Assembly (NCBI GenBank): GCA_963764665.1
Contig: CAVXTL010000021.1
Span: forward strand, 140,098-204,097
From: JACVRW01 sp963764665
GTDB lineage: Bacteria > Actinomycetota > Thermoleophilia > Solirubrobacterales > Thermoleophilaceae
DNA: 64,000 nt
Direction of reading: 5' to 3'
The position numbers and the translations under genes were made by a program. The notes under the pieces were generated by a model that was not told the origin of the DNA, ran no database searches, and saw only the letters and a list, made by a program, of their open reading frames with translations. Each line of letters opens with the position of its first letter. The first letter of the stretch is position 1. Below, one piece after another: positions 49,435 through 58,018 of the stretch.

Positions 49435-51777
49435 GTGACTGTTAGACCTGCCCGCCCGAAGCGACGGCCACGTGCCGCGTTGCGTCAGCGTATGCCCGCA
49501 GCCGTGGTTGCCGTGGTGCTGCTGTCCACGGCTTGGCTGAGCGCCGACGGAGTTCCGGCGTCCGAGCCGGGCCAGCTGAACGAGTCGCTGCTGACCATCA
49601 CCGAGACGGTTGAGGCGCCGACCTCGCCGGCTCCGAAGAGCGAGGACGTCCGTCCCGCCCCGCCGCCGAGCGCGAAGACCGAGGCCTCGCCCGCTCCGCC
49701 GGAGAGCTCTGAGGAGGAGCCGCCCCCCGCGGAGGAGTGCGACAAGCAGGTGACCTTCACTCCGCAGCAGGATCAGGAGGAGGACGCGACCGAGGAAGAG
49801 AATCCTCCGGCCGCCGACGAGGACTGCACCGAGCCCGAGCCGCAGAAGAAGAAGCGCCGCCATCGCCGCAAGTCCACCGACCTGCGCAACTCCGACGGCT
49901 CTCCGGCGCTCACCAACCCGGGCCTCGTCGATGTGCTCCCGGGTCCGTCGTCTGCGTCCGGCGTGCCGAACTTCATCATCAGGAAGTTCAGGGTGCCGCC
50001 GTTCCTGTTGCCGATCTACCAGGCGGCCGGGATCGAGTACGGGATCCGCTGGGAGGTGCTGGCGGCGATCAACGAGATCGAGACCGACTACGGCCGCAAC
50101 CTGAATGTCTCGTCCGCCGGAGCTGTCGGCTGGATGCAGTTCATCCCCTCGACGTGGCGGATGTACGGCACTGATGCCAACGAGGACGGGCGCAAGGATC
50201 CCTACAACCCGGTCGACGCGATCTTCGCCGCAGCGCGCTACCTCGCGGCCGCCGGCTACGAGGACGACGTCAGGCGCGCGATCTTCGCCTACAACCACGC
50301 CGACTGGTACGTCGACTCGGTACTGCTCCGGACGCGCCTGATCGCCGGCGTGCCGGCCGACCTCGTGGGCTCGCTCACCGGCCTCACCGAGGGCCGCTTC
50401 CCCGTATACGCACGCGCCCGCTACGCGGACGACCAGGCCGAGGGCATCGAGGCGAGCCGCGGAATCGGGATCTTCGCCCGCCAGGGCGCCCCGGTCGTCG
50501 CGGTCAACGACGGGGTCGTCCGCAAGGTCGGCGAGAGCGAGCGGCTCGGCAAGTACGTGGTTCTCGAGGACGCATACGGCAATCGCTTCACCTACGCGCA
50601 CCTCGGCTCGGTGTCGAGCTTCTACCCGGTGCCGAAGAGCGACGGGCCCCAGTCCCTGTCGCCGACCAAGGCTCGCCGCGATGACGATCCGGCGCCGACA
50701 GGACCCGCCTCCGCGGGCAGCCAGCCCGATCCTAAGGCTCAGTCCAAGGGTGAGACTTCGAAGGCTCCGGCGGCTCCGGAGCCGAGCGCGTCGCTGCCGG
50801 TGAAGGAGCGCCTCTTCGCCCATCCGGGCGCCCCCGGAGCGAAGGAAGCGGGCGGTCTGGAGCAGACGCTCGACGCCCGCGCGCGCAAGACCGGCAAGTA
50901 CGAGACCTTCGACGCCTACTTCTCGCGCCCCTTCCGGCTCGACCCCTCGAAGGTGCGCCTGCGCCGCCTCGAGAAGGGCTCGCGCGTGATCGGCGGCACC
51001 GTGCTCGGCCGGGTGGGCAGCCCGGCCGCCGGCGGCGGCTCACGCCTGTCCTTCTCGATCCGCCCCGGAGGCAAGGGCGCCCCCAACATCGATCCGAAGC
51101 CGATCCTCGACGGCTGGAAGCTGCTCGAGGCCACGGCGATCTACCGCGCCTCCGGACGCAACGTCCTCTACGCCAAGAAGGGCGACTCGGTGTCCGTCGG
51201 GCAGGTGCTGCTCTGGCCGAAGCGGCTGCTCGAGCGGCGCGTGCTCTCGGACGACCGGATCGAGATCTATCCCTGCGGACGCGACGACATCAAGTCCGGC
51301 CAGGTGGACCGCCGCGTGCTGGCCACGCTCGAGTACCTGGCCGAGTCCGGGTTGAGCCCCACCGTCACGAGCCTCAAGTGCGGCCACGGCTTCTACACCA
51401 AGTCAGGCAACGTGTCCGAGCACAGTTCCGGCAGCGCGGTGGACATCGCGAAGATCAACGGGATCCCGATCCTCGGCCACCAGGAGGTCGGCGGGATCAC
51501 CGAGCAGGCCGTGCGCCGGCTCATGCGCCTCCAGGGCACGATGCAGCCGCACCAGGTGATCTCACTGCTCGAGCTCGGCGGGCCGACCCTCGCGATGGGC
51601 GACCACGCCGATCACATCCACGTGGGCTTCCAGGCCAAGACCACGCGCATCTTCAAGCCGGGTCAGTGGGACAACCTGCTGGATCGCCTGCGTGAGATCG
51701 AGAACCCGGTGGTGCCGGTCAAGCCCTCCGAGTTCTCGCTGCCGGCGAACAAGAAGCGCGCCGGCGGCAACGACTAG
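49435..51777 (+). CDS. Multidomain peptidoglycan hydrolase: transglycosylase, M23-like and M15-like domains
   Basis: GTG 49435 is the likely start (780 residues; a frame open to 49360 adds 25). A basic N-terminus and TM or signal (about 21-38) precede a long acidic Pro/Glu linker and KKKRRHRRK. An SLT-type lytic transglycosylase domain follows (about 200-300, WEVLAAINEIETDYGRN with the catalytic Glu, then AVGWMQFIPSTWRMYG). A split, degenerate M23/lysostaphin-like part comes next (APVVAVNDGVVRKVG, YGNRFTYAHLG, SRLSFSIRPGG). The C-terminal domain resembles M15 metallopeptidases (SEHSSGSAVDIA and DHADHIHVGF supply His, Asp and His Zn ligands). It is likely secreted or anchored, cutting glycan strands and stem peptides. 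The 18-bp palindrome after the stop is its terminator. Confidence 0.85.
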   Translation: MTVRPARPKRRPRAALRQRMPAAVVAVVLLSTAWLSADGVPASEPGQLNESLLTITETVEAPTSPAPKSEDVRPAPPPSAKTEASPAPPESSEEEPPPAEECDKQVTFTPQQDQEEDATEEENPPAADEDCTEPEPQKKKRRHRRKSTDLRNSDGSPALTNPGLVDVLPGPSSASGVPNFIIRKFRVPPFLLPIYQAAGIEYGIRWEVLAAINEIETDYGRNLNVSSAGAVGWMQFIPSTWRMYGTDANEDGRKDPYNPVDAIFAAARYLAAAGYEDDVRRAIFAYNHADWYVDSVLLRTRLIAGVPADLVGSLTGLTEGRFPVYARARYADDQAEGIEASRGIGIFARQGAPVVAVNDGVVRKVGESERLGKYVVLEDAYGNRFTYAHLGSVSSFYPVPKSDGPQSLSPTKARRDDDPAPTGPASAGSQPDPKAQSKGETSKAPAAPEPSASLPVKERLFAHPGAPGAKEAGGLEQTLDARARKTGKYETFDAYFSRPFRLDPSKVRLRRLEKGSRVIGGTVLGRVGSPAAGGGSRLSFSIRPGGKGAPNIDPKPILDGWKLLEATAIYRASGRNVLYAKKGDSVSVGQVLLWPKRLLERRVLSDDRIEIYPCGRDDIKSGQVDRRVLATLEYLAESGLSPTVTSLKCGHGFYTKSGNVSEHSSGSAVDIAKINGIPILGHQEVGGITEQAVRRLMRLQGTMQPHQVISLLELGGPTLAMGDHADHIHVGFQAKTTRIFKPGQWDNLLDRLREIENPVVPVKPSEFSLPANKKRAGGND

Positions 51778-51779
51778 CC

Positions 51780-51797
51780 GGTTCGGCTAGCCGAACC
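51780..51797 (+). terminator. 18-bp perfect palindrome after the peptidoglycan-hydrolase gene
   Basis: GGTTCGGC-TA-GCCGAACC is a perfect 18-bp palindrome two bases after the TAG stop. As RNA it forms a 7-bp stem with a tight loop. No T-run follows. Confidence 0.6.
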
Positions 51798-51854
51798 CGA
51801 GGACGCCAGCTATCCGCACTGGCGTGGCCGGCCGCGCCTGGGATCGTCCGGCGC

Positions 51855-53231
51855 ATGATCTCAACACCGCAGGTAGCCGCTCGCTTCAAGGGCCCGGTGA
51901 TCTCGCCGGACGACCCCACCTACGACGAGGCCCGGCAGGTGTTCGCCGGCGGCGTGGACCGCTGGCCCTCGGTGATCGTCCGGGTCGCCGACGCGGACGA
52001 CGTGGCTCGCGGCATCGCGCTCGCGCGCGAGACCGGGCTGGAGCTCGCGGTCCGCAGCGGTGGCCACAGCCCCGCCGGCCACGGCGTCTCCGACGGCGGG
52101 ATCGTGCTCGACCTCGCGGATATGCGGAGGCTCGAGATCGACGTGGAGGGGCGCACGGCCTGGGCCGAGACGGGACTGACCGCAGGCGAGTACACGTCCG
52201 CCACCGGGGCCCACGGCCTCGCCACCGGGTTCGGCGACGCCGGCTCGGTCGGGATCGGCGGGATCACGCTGAGCGGGGGGGTGGGCTTCCTGGTGCGCAA
52301 GCACGGCCTCACGATCGACAACCTGCTGGCCGCCGACGTTGTGACCGCGGACGGCGAGCTCGTGCGCACCGACGCCGACACGCGTCCCGACCTCTTCTGG
52401 GCCATCCGCGGTGGCGGCGGCAACTTCGGGGTGGCCACCCGCTTCCAGTTCCGTTTGCACGAGGTGGACACGATCGTGGGCGGACCGCTGTTCCTGCCGG
52501 CCACTCCCGACGTGATCTCGGGCTTCATCGCCGCGGCGCAGGCCGCGCCGGAGGAGCTCTCGACGATCGTGAACGTCATGCCCGCTCCGCCGCTGCCGTT
52601 CCTGCCCTCGGAGCACCACGGCGAGCTTGTGGTGATGGCGCTGATGGCATACGCCGGCCCGATCGACGACGGCGAGCGCGCCCTGGCGCCGTTCCGGGAC
52701 CTGGCGACTCCGATCGCCGACATGGTCGGGCCGATGCCGTATCCCGAGCTCTATCCCCCGGAGGAGGAGGGCTATCACCCGGTGGCCTCGATCCGCACGA
52801 CGTTCGTGGACGGCATCGACCGCCAGGCGGCGGACACGATCGTGGAGCGGCTCCAGACCTCGACCGCGGAGATGGGGATCACGCAGCTACGGGTACTCGG
52901 CGGGGCGATGGCCCGCGTGCCCGCGGACGCCACCGCGTTCGCCCACCGGAGCAGCCCGATCATGGCCAGCGCCGTTGCGATCTACGGCCGCCCCGAGGAG
53001 CGCTCCGTGCACGAGGACTGGGTCGCCGGCCTGGCTGCGGAGCTGATGCGGGAGGGTGCCGGCGCATACGTCGGGTTCATCGGCGACGAGGGTGAGGAGC
53101 GCGTGCGCGTCGCCTACCCGGGGCGGACATGGGACCGGCTCGCGGCGATCAAGGGCCGCTACGACCCGGACAACCTCTTCCGGCTCAACCAGAACGTCCC
53201 TCCGGCGCCTACCCGGCGGCCAGGAGCTTGA
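51855..53231 (+). CDS. FAD-binding oxidoreductase (PCMH/BBE type)
   Basis: A 458-residue berberine-bridge-like flavoprotein. The FAD-binding N-terminal half has VRSGGHSPAGHGVSDGGIVLDL, where the His after SGG is the usual covalent FAD site, and GDAGSVGIGGITLSGGVGFLVRK. The second covalent-site Cys found in bicovalent members is not visible. The C-terminus has the BBE end (KGRYDPDNLFRLNQNV). It oxidises a sugar, alcohol or secondary metabolite with O2; the substrate is unknown. Its last 23 bases overlap the convergent SRPBCC gene. Confidence 0.88.
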   Translation: MISTPQVAARFKGPVISPDDPTYDEARQVFAGGVDRWPSVIVRVADADDVARGIALARETGLELAVRSGGHSPAGHGVSDGGIVLDLADMRRLEIDVEGRTAWAETGLTAGEYTSATGAHGLATGFGDAGSVGIGGITLSGGVGFLVRKHGLTIDNLLAADVVTADGELVRTDADTRPDLFWAIRGGGGNFGVATRFQFRLHEVDTIVGGPLFLPATPDVISGFIAAAQAAPEELSTIVNVMPAPPLPFLPSEHHGELVVMALMAYAGPIDDGERALAPFRDLATPIADMVGPMPYPELYPPEEEGYHPVASIRTTFVDGIDRQAADTIVERLQTSTAEMGITQLRVLGGAMARVPADATAFAHRSSPIMASAVAIYGRPEERSVHEDWVAGLAAELMREGAGAYVGFIGDEGEERVRVAYPGRTWDRLAAIKGRYDPDNLFRLNQNVPPAPTRRPGA

Positions 53232-53619
53232 CGCCCAGCTGCTGAGCCAGACCCTCGCCGCCCCAGCGCATGACCACGTCGTGGTTGTAGTCGAACACCG
53301 GCCGCGCGACCGGGGACAGCAGGTTCATCCAGCGCTTGGTGGTGGCCACCTGCCAGTCGTAGACCACCGCCGTCACGCCGAGGTCCTCGTAGAGGCGCCA
53401 GACCCCCTGCCCCTCGAGCTCGCCCACCGCGCTGCCCCGCATGCAGCAGGGCGGGTCCACGTGCTCGACCGTGAACTCGAACCCGAGCGGGTAGGGCAGG
53501 CGGCTCCGCCACTTGACCGCAAAGCGCGCTCCGACCCGTCCGGGCCCGCCGGCATCCAGCTCGTCCACGCTCACCACGCCGCGCCACCACTCCGGCCAGC
53601 GCGCGGCGTCCTCGATCAC
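53209..53619 (-). CDS. SRPBCC (polyketide cyclase/START-like) protein, start uncertain
   Basis: A protein of 136 residues from GTG 53619. Its pattern (VIEDAARWPEWWRGVVSVDEL, ARFAVKWRSRLPYPLGFEF, VVYDWQVATTKRWMN) is that of SRPBCC ligand-binding proteins. The same frame continues upstream with a convincing family N-terminus (YRFLSTWLLKTPRERAWEV, to about 53674), but no ATG, GTG or TTG is present there. The true start may be a rare codon such as CTG, or lie upstream inside ald. It follows ald directly, so co-transcription is likely. The ligand is unknown. Confidence 0.7.
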   Translation of the reverse strand: MIEDAARWPEWWRGVVSVDELDAGGPGRVGARFAVKWRSRLPYPLGFEFTVEHVDPPCCMRGSAVGELEGQGVWRLYEDLGVTAVVYDWQVATTKRWMNLLSPVARPVFDYNHDVVMRWGGEGLAQQLGVKLLAAG

Positions 53620-53678
53620 CTCCCACGCGCGCTCGCGCGGGGTCTTCAGGAGCCAGGTGCTGAGGAAGCGGTACTGCG

Positions 53679-54803
53679 CTACGCCGGTACCCCGAGCGCC
53701 TCGTCGACCATCACGTGCGGAAGGCCCACGCCCTCCGCCACGGCGGGATGGGTCACCTGGCCGGCGGCCACGTTCACTCCGGATCGCAGCCCCGGATCCT
53801 TTTCGATCGCGCCCTGCACGCCGTGGTCGGCGATCGAGAGCACGTACGGAAGGGTCGCGTTCGTGAGGGCGAACGTGGACGTGGCCGGCACCGCCCCGGG
53901 CATGTTGGTCACGCAGTAGTGGGTCACCCCGTCCACCTCGTACACCGGGTCGGAGTGCGTGGTGGGCCGCGAGGTCTCGAAGCAGCCGCCCTGGTCTATC
54001 GACACGTCCACCAGCACGGCCTGGCGCTTCATCAGGGCGAGCTGGTCGCGCTTGATCACGTACGGGGCGCGCGCTCCGTGCACGAGCACCGCGCCGATCA
54101 CGAGGTCGGCCATGGGCAGCATGTCCTCGATCGCGAGGGTGGACGAGTACACCGTGGAGGCGCGCCCGCCGAAGGCCACGTCGAGCTCGCGCAGGCGATC
54201 GATGTTGCGGTCGAACACGAACACGTCGGCCTCCATGCCGATCGCGATGAACGCCGCGTTCTGGCCCACCACGCCGCCGCCGATCACGAGCACGGTGGCG
54301 GCCGCCACGCCGGGCACTCCGCCGAGCAGCACGCCGCGCCCGCCCATCGGCTTCTCTAGGAAGAACGCCCCGGCCTGCGTGGCGATCTTGCCCGCCACCT
54401 CCGACATCGGCGCGAGGAGCGGCAGGCGGCCCTTGGCGTCCACCACCGTCTCGTACGCGATGCAGGTGGCGCCGGTGCCCGCAAGGCCCTTGGTCAGCTC
54501 CGGGTTGGGCGCCAGGTGCAGGTAGGTGAACAGCGTGTGCTCCGGCTTGAGGAGCGACACCTCCTCGGGCTGGGGCTCCTTGACTCCCAGCACGAGCTCG
54601 GCCTCGTCGAACACCGCCTGCGCGTCCGGCAGGATCCGCGCGCCCTGAGCCTCGTACTCGGAGTCGGCGATCGTGCTGCCCTCGCCGGCTCCCGCCTGGA
54701 CCAGCACGTCGTGGCCGCGCTCCTGCAGCTCGCGCACCCCCGCCGGGGTCAGCGACACCCGGTACTCGTCCGTCTTGATCTCCGTAGGCACTCCTACCTT
54801 CAT
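53679..54803 (-). CDS. ald: Alanine dehydrogenase
   Basis: A 374-residue cytoplasmic enzyme: MKVGVPTEIKTDEYRVSLTP, the VKEPQPEE substrate Lys region, HLAPNPELTKGL, PMSEVAGKIATQAG, the NAD motif VIGGGVVGQNAA and NMPGAVPATSTFALTNATLP. It converts L-alanine to pyruvate and ammonia with NAD, or the reverse. It sits 19 bases after the PucR regulator gene and downstream of the aminotransferase, so it can regenerate pyruvate used as amino acceptor. Its length matches the family. Confidence 0.96.
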   Translation of the reverse strand: MKVGVPTEIKTDEYRVSLTPAGVRELQERGHDVLVQAGAGEGSTIADSEYEAQGARILPDAQAVFDEAELVLGVKEPQPEEVSLLKPEHTLFTYLHLAPNPELTKGLAGTGATCIAYETVVDAKGRLPLLAPMSEVAGKIATQAGAFFLEKPMGGRGVLLGGVPGVAAATVLVIGGGVVGQNAAFIAIGMEADVFVFDRNIDRLRELDVAFGGRASTVYSSTLAIEDMLPMADLVIGAVLVHGARAPYVIKRDQLALMKRQAVLVDVSIDQGGCFETSRPTTHSDPVYEVDGVTHYCVTNMPGAVPATSTFALTNATLPYVLSIADHGVQGAIEKDPGLRSGVNVAAGQVTHPAVAEGVGLPHVMVDEALGVPA

Positions 54804-54822
54804 CGCGTCTCTCGATCCCTTC

Positions 54823-56385
54823 TCATGGATTCACCAGCTCGCGGGCCCTCAGCGCCAGCCAGAACTCGATTCGGTCCTGGGCCTTCGACAGGTCGCGCCC
54901 CGTCAGCTGCTCGACCCTTCGTATCCGGTAGCGCAGCGTATGCCTGTGGCAGAAGAGCTCGCGTGCAGCCTTCTCCCATTGGCCGTTCTGCTCGATGTAG
55001 GTCTCGAGCGAGCGGATCAGCTCGTCGCCGTATTCGCCGCTCGCGTCCTCGAGCGGGCCGAGCACGCTGTCGCAGTAGAGCCGCAGCGCCTCGTCGTCCT
55101 GAAGCGACAGGATCAGCTGGAAGGCGCCGAGGTCGCGATAGGAGGCCACGCGCCGCGAGTGCCCGTTGCTCAGCGCCGCGGCCTCGAGCGCGCAGCGCGC
55201 CTCGTGGAAGCTGTTGCGGAGCGCGCCCACCGGGGCCGGTCGCGAGGCGGCCGCCCGCACCGTGCCGCCCTCGGCGTCGAGCGCATCGCAGGCGCGCTCG
55301 GCCAGCGCCACCGGGTCGAGGCCGTCGCGCCCGTCGAGCACGGCGCAGAGCAGCCGCTCGCGCGGGGCCACGAGCCCGGGCACACCGGCCTCCGCGAGGA
55401 AGCGATCGAGCTGCGCAGCGGCCGGAGGCTCGGCCTCGTCGTCGCTCGAGAAGACGAGCACGGCGGCGTTGGCCCCCACGCCGAACGGGCGCAGCCGCAT
55501 GCGCAGCTCCTCCTGCGACAGCCGTCCGGTGAGCGCCTCGGCCAGCACGTCGCCCGCCAGGCGCCGCTCGGTGTCGCGCATCGCGCGCTGGCGCATCAGC
55601 TCGAGCGCCACCACGGTCACGGCCTGCTGGAGGATCAGCCGCTCGAAGTCGCCGAGCCCGCCGGAGTCGAGCGCCGCGAGCAGCCAGGCCTGCGGGGAGC
55701 CGCGCCCGCGCGTGGACACGGGCAGCACCAGGGAGCGCCCGGCGATGTCCGGGTGGTCGGGCGCGAACTCGTCCGGGCTGTCCCCCTCGCCCCGGCGGAG
55801 CACCTCCTCGCGCACCTGCTCGACGGCGCCGGCGGGCAGCGGGCGCCTGAACTCCGCGGCGGCGATTTGCTCGCCGCGGCCCGAGAGAACACACACGGCG
55901 CCGCCTGTGGCGGCGGCCAGGGCGCGCACCACCTCGTCGAGGCCCTTCTCCTCGAGCACCAGCCGCTCCAGCCGCTTGTGGATGGCGATGCCGCGCTGGA
56001 GCACGTCGTACTGCTCGTTCACCAGGGTGGCGAAGGCCCGCTCGGTGAGCGCGATGAACGGGAGCTCGTAGGGGACCTCGAACACCGGGAAGGCCAGCTC
56101 CTCCGCCTGCTCGAGCAGGTCGGAAGGCACCGTGGCGTGCTCGAAGCCGGTGCCGAACCCGAGGCCGGCCAGGTGGCTGGCCGACAGGCGCTTCAAGAAC
56201 TGGCGCCGGCGCTCCGCGGTGTCGAGCTGGAACCCGGTGGTCAGCAGCAGCTCGCCGCCCGACAGCCACGGCGTCGGGTCCGGCAGCTCCGAGATGTGCA
56301 CCCAGCGGACGGGCGCGTCGGCGCCGTCGATGCCCGCGGCCACCTCGAGCCCAAGCTCCTCCACGAGCCCGCGTACGGTGAGCAT
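54823..56385 (-). CDS. PucR-family transcriptional regulator
   Basis: A 520-residue regulator with an N-terminal PucR domain (about 1-125, MLTVRGLVEELGLEVAAG, SGGELLLTTGFQLD), a GGDEF-related CdaR-like middle region and a C-terminal PucR HTH (about 450-515, SLETYIEQNGQWEKAARELF, HRHTLRYRIRRVEQLTGRDL). PucR proteins respond to nitrogen compounds. Flanking aminotransferase, ald and polyamine-uptake genes suggest it activates polyamine or amine catabolism. It starts 40 bases after the aminotransferase stop, where an imperfect palindrome, GGTGACCGGTTACC (56387-56400), may be an operator. Confidence 0.9.
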   Translation of the reverse strand: MLTVRGLVEELGLEVAAGIDGADAPVRWVHISELPDPTPWLSGGELLLTTGFQLDTAERRRQFLKRLSASHLAGLGFGTGFEHATVPSDLLEQAEELAFPVFEVPYELPFIALTERAFATLVNEQYDVLQRGIAIHKRLERLVLEEKGLDEVVRALAAATGGAVCVLSGRGEQIAAAEFRRPLPAGAVEQVREEVLRRGEGDSPDEFAPDHPDIAGRSLVLPVSTRGRGSPQAWLLAALDSGGLGDFERLILQQAVTVVALELMRQRAMRDTERRLAGDVLAEALTGRLSQEELRMRLRPFGVGANAAVLVFSSDDEAEPPAAAQLDRFLAEAGVPGLVAPRERLLCAVLDGRDGLDPVALAERACDALDAEGGTVRAAASRPAPVGALRNSFHEARCALEAAALSNGHSRRVASYRDLGAFQLILSLQDDEALRLYCDSVLGPLEDASGEYGDELIRSLETYIEQNGQWEKAARELFCHRHTLRYRIRRVEQLTGRDLSKAQDRIEFWLALRARELVNP

Positions 56386-56425
56386 CGGTGACCGGTTACC
56401 CGTCCGAGGCTCGACGCGGCGCCGG

Positions 56426-57829
56426 TCAGCGCCGGACGATCCTCTCCCAGGCTTCGGTCAGGACCGCACGGAGGACGGTGTCGATCTCCTCGAACTGCTC
56501 GGTGTCGGCGATCAGCGGCGGCGAGAGCTGGATCACCGGGTCGCCGCGATCGTCCGCGCGGCAGATCAGGCCACGCTTGTAGAGCTCGCCGGACATGAAG
56601 CCCCGGAGCAGCTCCTCGGACTCAGCGTCGTCGAAGGTCTCCTTCGTCTCCTTGTCCTTGACCAGCTCGAGCGCGTGGAAGAAGCCCGCGCCGCGCACGT
56701 CGCCCACGATCGGCAGGTCCTCGTGGAGCTTGTCGAGCATCTGGCGGAACTCGCCCTCCTTCGCGCGCACGTGGCCGCAGAGGTCCTCGCGCTCGAAGAT
56801 GTCGAGGTTGGCCAGCGCCACCGCGGCCGACACCGGATGCCCGCCGAACGTGATGCCGTGCGTGAACATCTTGGTGTCTGTCATGAAGGGCTCCGCCACG
56901 CGGTCGGTGGCGATCACCGCACCCATCGCCGCGTACGCCGACGTGATGCCCTTGGCCGTGGTGATGATGTCCGGCAGGTAGTCGAAGCGCTGGCATCCGA
57001 AGTAGTGCCCGAGCCGGCCCCAGGCGCAGATCACCTCGTCCGAGATCAGCAGCACGTCATGGCGGTCGCAGATCTCGCGGACGCGCTGGAAGTAGCCGTC
57101 CTGGGGCACGAACGAGCCGCCCGAGTTCTGGACCGGCTCGAGGATCACCGCGGCCACCGTCTCGGGACCCTCGAACTCGATCTTGTGCTCGATCTGGTCG
57201 GCGGCCCAGAGCGGGTCGCGAGCCTCGTCCCAGCGGTAGTCGTTCGTGTTCGGCACGTGATGCGCTCCGGGCACGAGCGGCTCGAAGGGCGTCCGCAGAG
57301 GCGTGATGCCGGTGATCGAGAGCGCTCCGAAGGTGGTGCCGTGGTAGGCCGTCTCGCGGGCGATGATCTTCGTCTTCTGGGTGTTGCCGCGGAGCTTGTG
57401 GTAGGCCCGCGAGAGCTTCCAAGCCGACTCCACCGCCTCCGAGCCGCCGGAGGTGAAGAACACGCGGTTGAGGTCACCCGGGGTGAGCGATGCGATCCGG
57501 TCCGCCAGCTCGATCGCGCGCGGATGCGCGTAGCTCCAGTTCGTGAAGAAGCCGAGCTCCTTGGCCTGCGCGGCCGCGGCGTCACCCAGCTCCGCCCGGC
57601 CGTGGCCGGCGTTCACGCAGAAGAGCGCCGAGAGGCCGTCGAGGTAGCGCTTGCCGTGCTCGTCGAAGACGTAGCAACCCTCTCCGCGCACGATGATCGG
57701 GATCTCGTGATCCGCGTCGTACGCACCCATGCGCGTGAAATGCATCCAGAGGTGGCGACGAGCCTTCTCCTGCAGGTCGCTCGGGGCGCCTGCGTGGGGC
57801 TCGTACGCGGTCTGGGGAGTGGTTGCCAT
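56426..57829 (-). CDS. Class III (omega) aminotransferase, putative polyamine/omega-amino acid:pyruvate type
   Basis: A 467-residue PLP enzyme starting at ATG 57829 behind GGAG. Features are VRGEGCYVFDEHGKRYLDGL, FFTSGGSEAVESAWKLSRAY, AYHGTTFGALSITG, the cofactor Asp region LLISDEVICAWGRLG and the PLP Lys in TTAKGITSAYAAMG. It is similar to putrescine- and omega-amino acid-pyruvate aminotransferases (SpuC-like). The divergent polyamine transporter and downstream alanine dehydrogenase support a role in polyamine breakdown: amine plus pyruvate to aldehyde plus alanine. The substrate is inferred from context. Confidence 0.9.
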   Translation of the reverse strand: MATTPQTAYEPHAGAPSDLQEKARRHLWMHFTRMGAYDADHEIPIIVRGEGCYVFDEHGKRYLDGLSALFCVNAGHGRAELGDAAAAQAKELGFFTNWSYAHPRAIELADRIASLTPGDLNRVFFTSGGSEAVESAWKLSRAYHKLRGNTQKTKIIARETAYHGTTFGALSITGITPLRTPFEPLVPGAHHVPNTNDYRWDEARDPLWAADQIEHKIEFEGPETVAAVILEPVQNSGGSFVPQDGYFQRVREICDRHDVLLISDEVICAWGRLGHYFGCQRFDYLPDIITTAKGITSAYAAMGAVIATDRVAEPFMTDTKMFTHGITFGGHPVSAAVALANLDIFEREDLCGHVRAKEGEFRQMLDKLHEDLPIVGDVRGAGFFHALELVKDKETKETFDDAESEELLRGFMSGELYKRGLICRADDRGDPVIQLSPPLIADTEQFEEIDTVLRAVLTEAWERIVRR

Positions 57830-57895
57830 TCGCTCTCCTCGTCTTCGACCGGGGGCTAGACGCTCTGGACAACGGTATCGGCGCATATGGCGCAA

Positions 57896-57949
57896 CACAA
57901 GGGCTAACCCTGTGAAACTATGCGCGATCCCATTGGACCATTCGTCCAA
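57896..57949. promoter_or_regulatory. Two operator-like inverted repeats in the polyamine divergent promoter
   Basis: The 189-base region between the aminotransferase and potA starts contains TTGGAC-CATTC-GTCCAA (57933-57949, perfect 6-bp arms) and CACA-A-GGG-CTAA-CCC-TGTG (about 57896-57914, seven pairs with one bulged A). Both are placed to control the divergent genes and are candidates for PucR binding. Confidence 0.5.
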
Positions 57950-58018
57950 CTCGGAGCTGATGTTTTCGACCCAAATGCCACTTGTGAAGCCGCCGCGCCC
58001 GTCACTAGCGTGCGCGTC

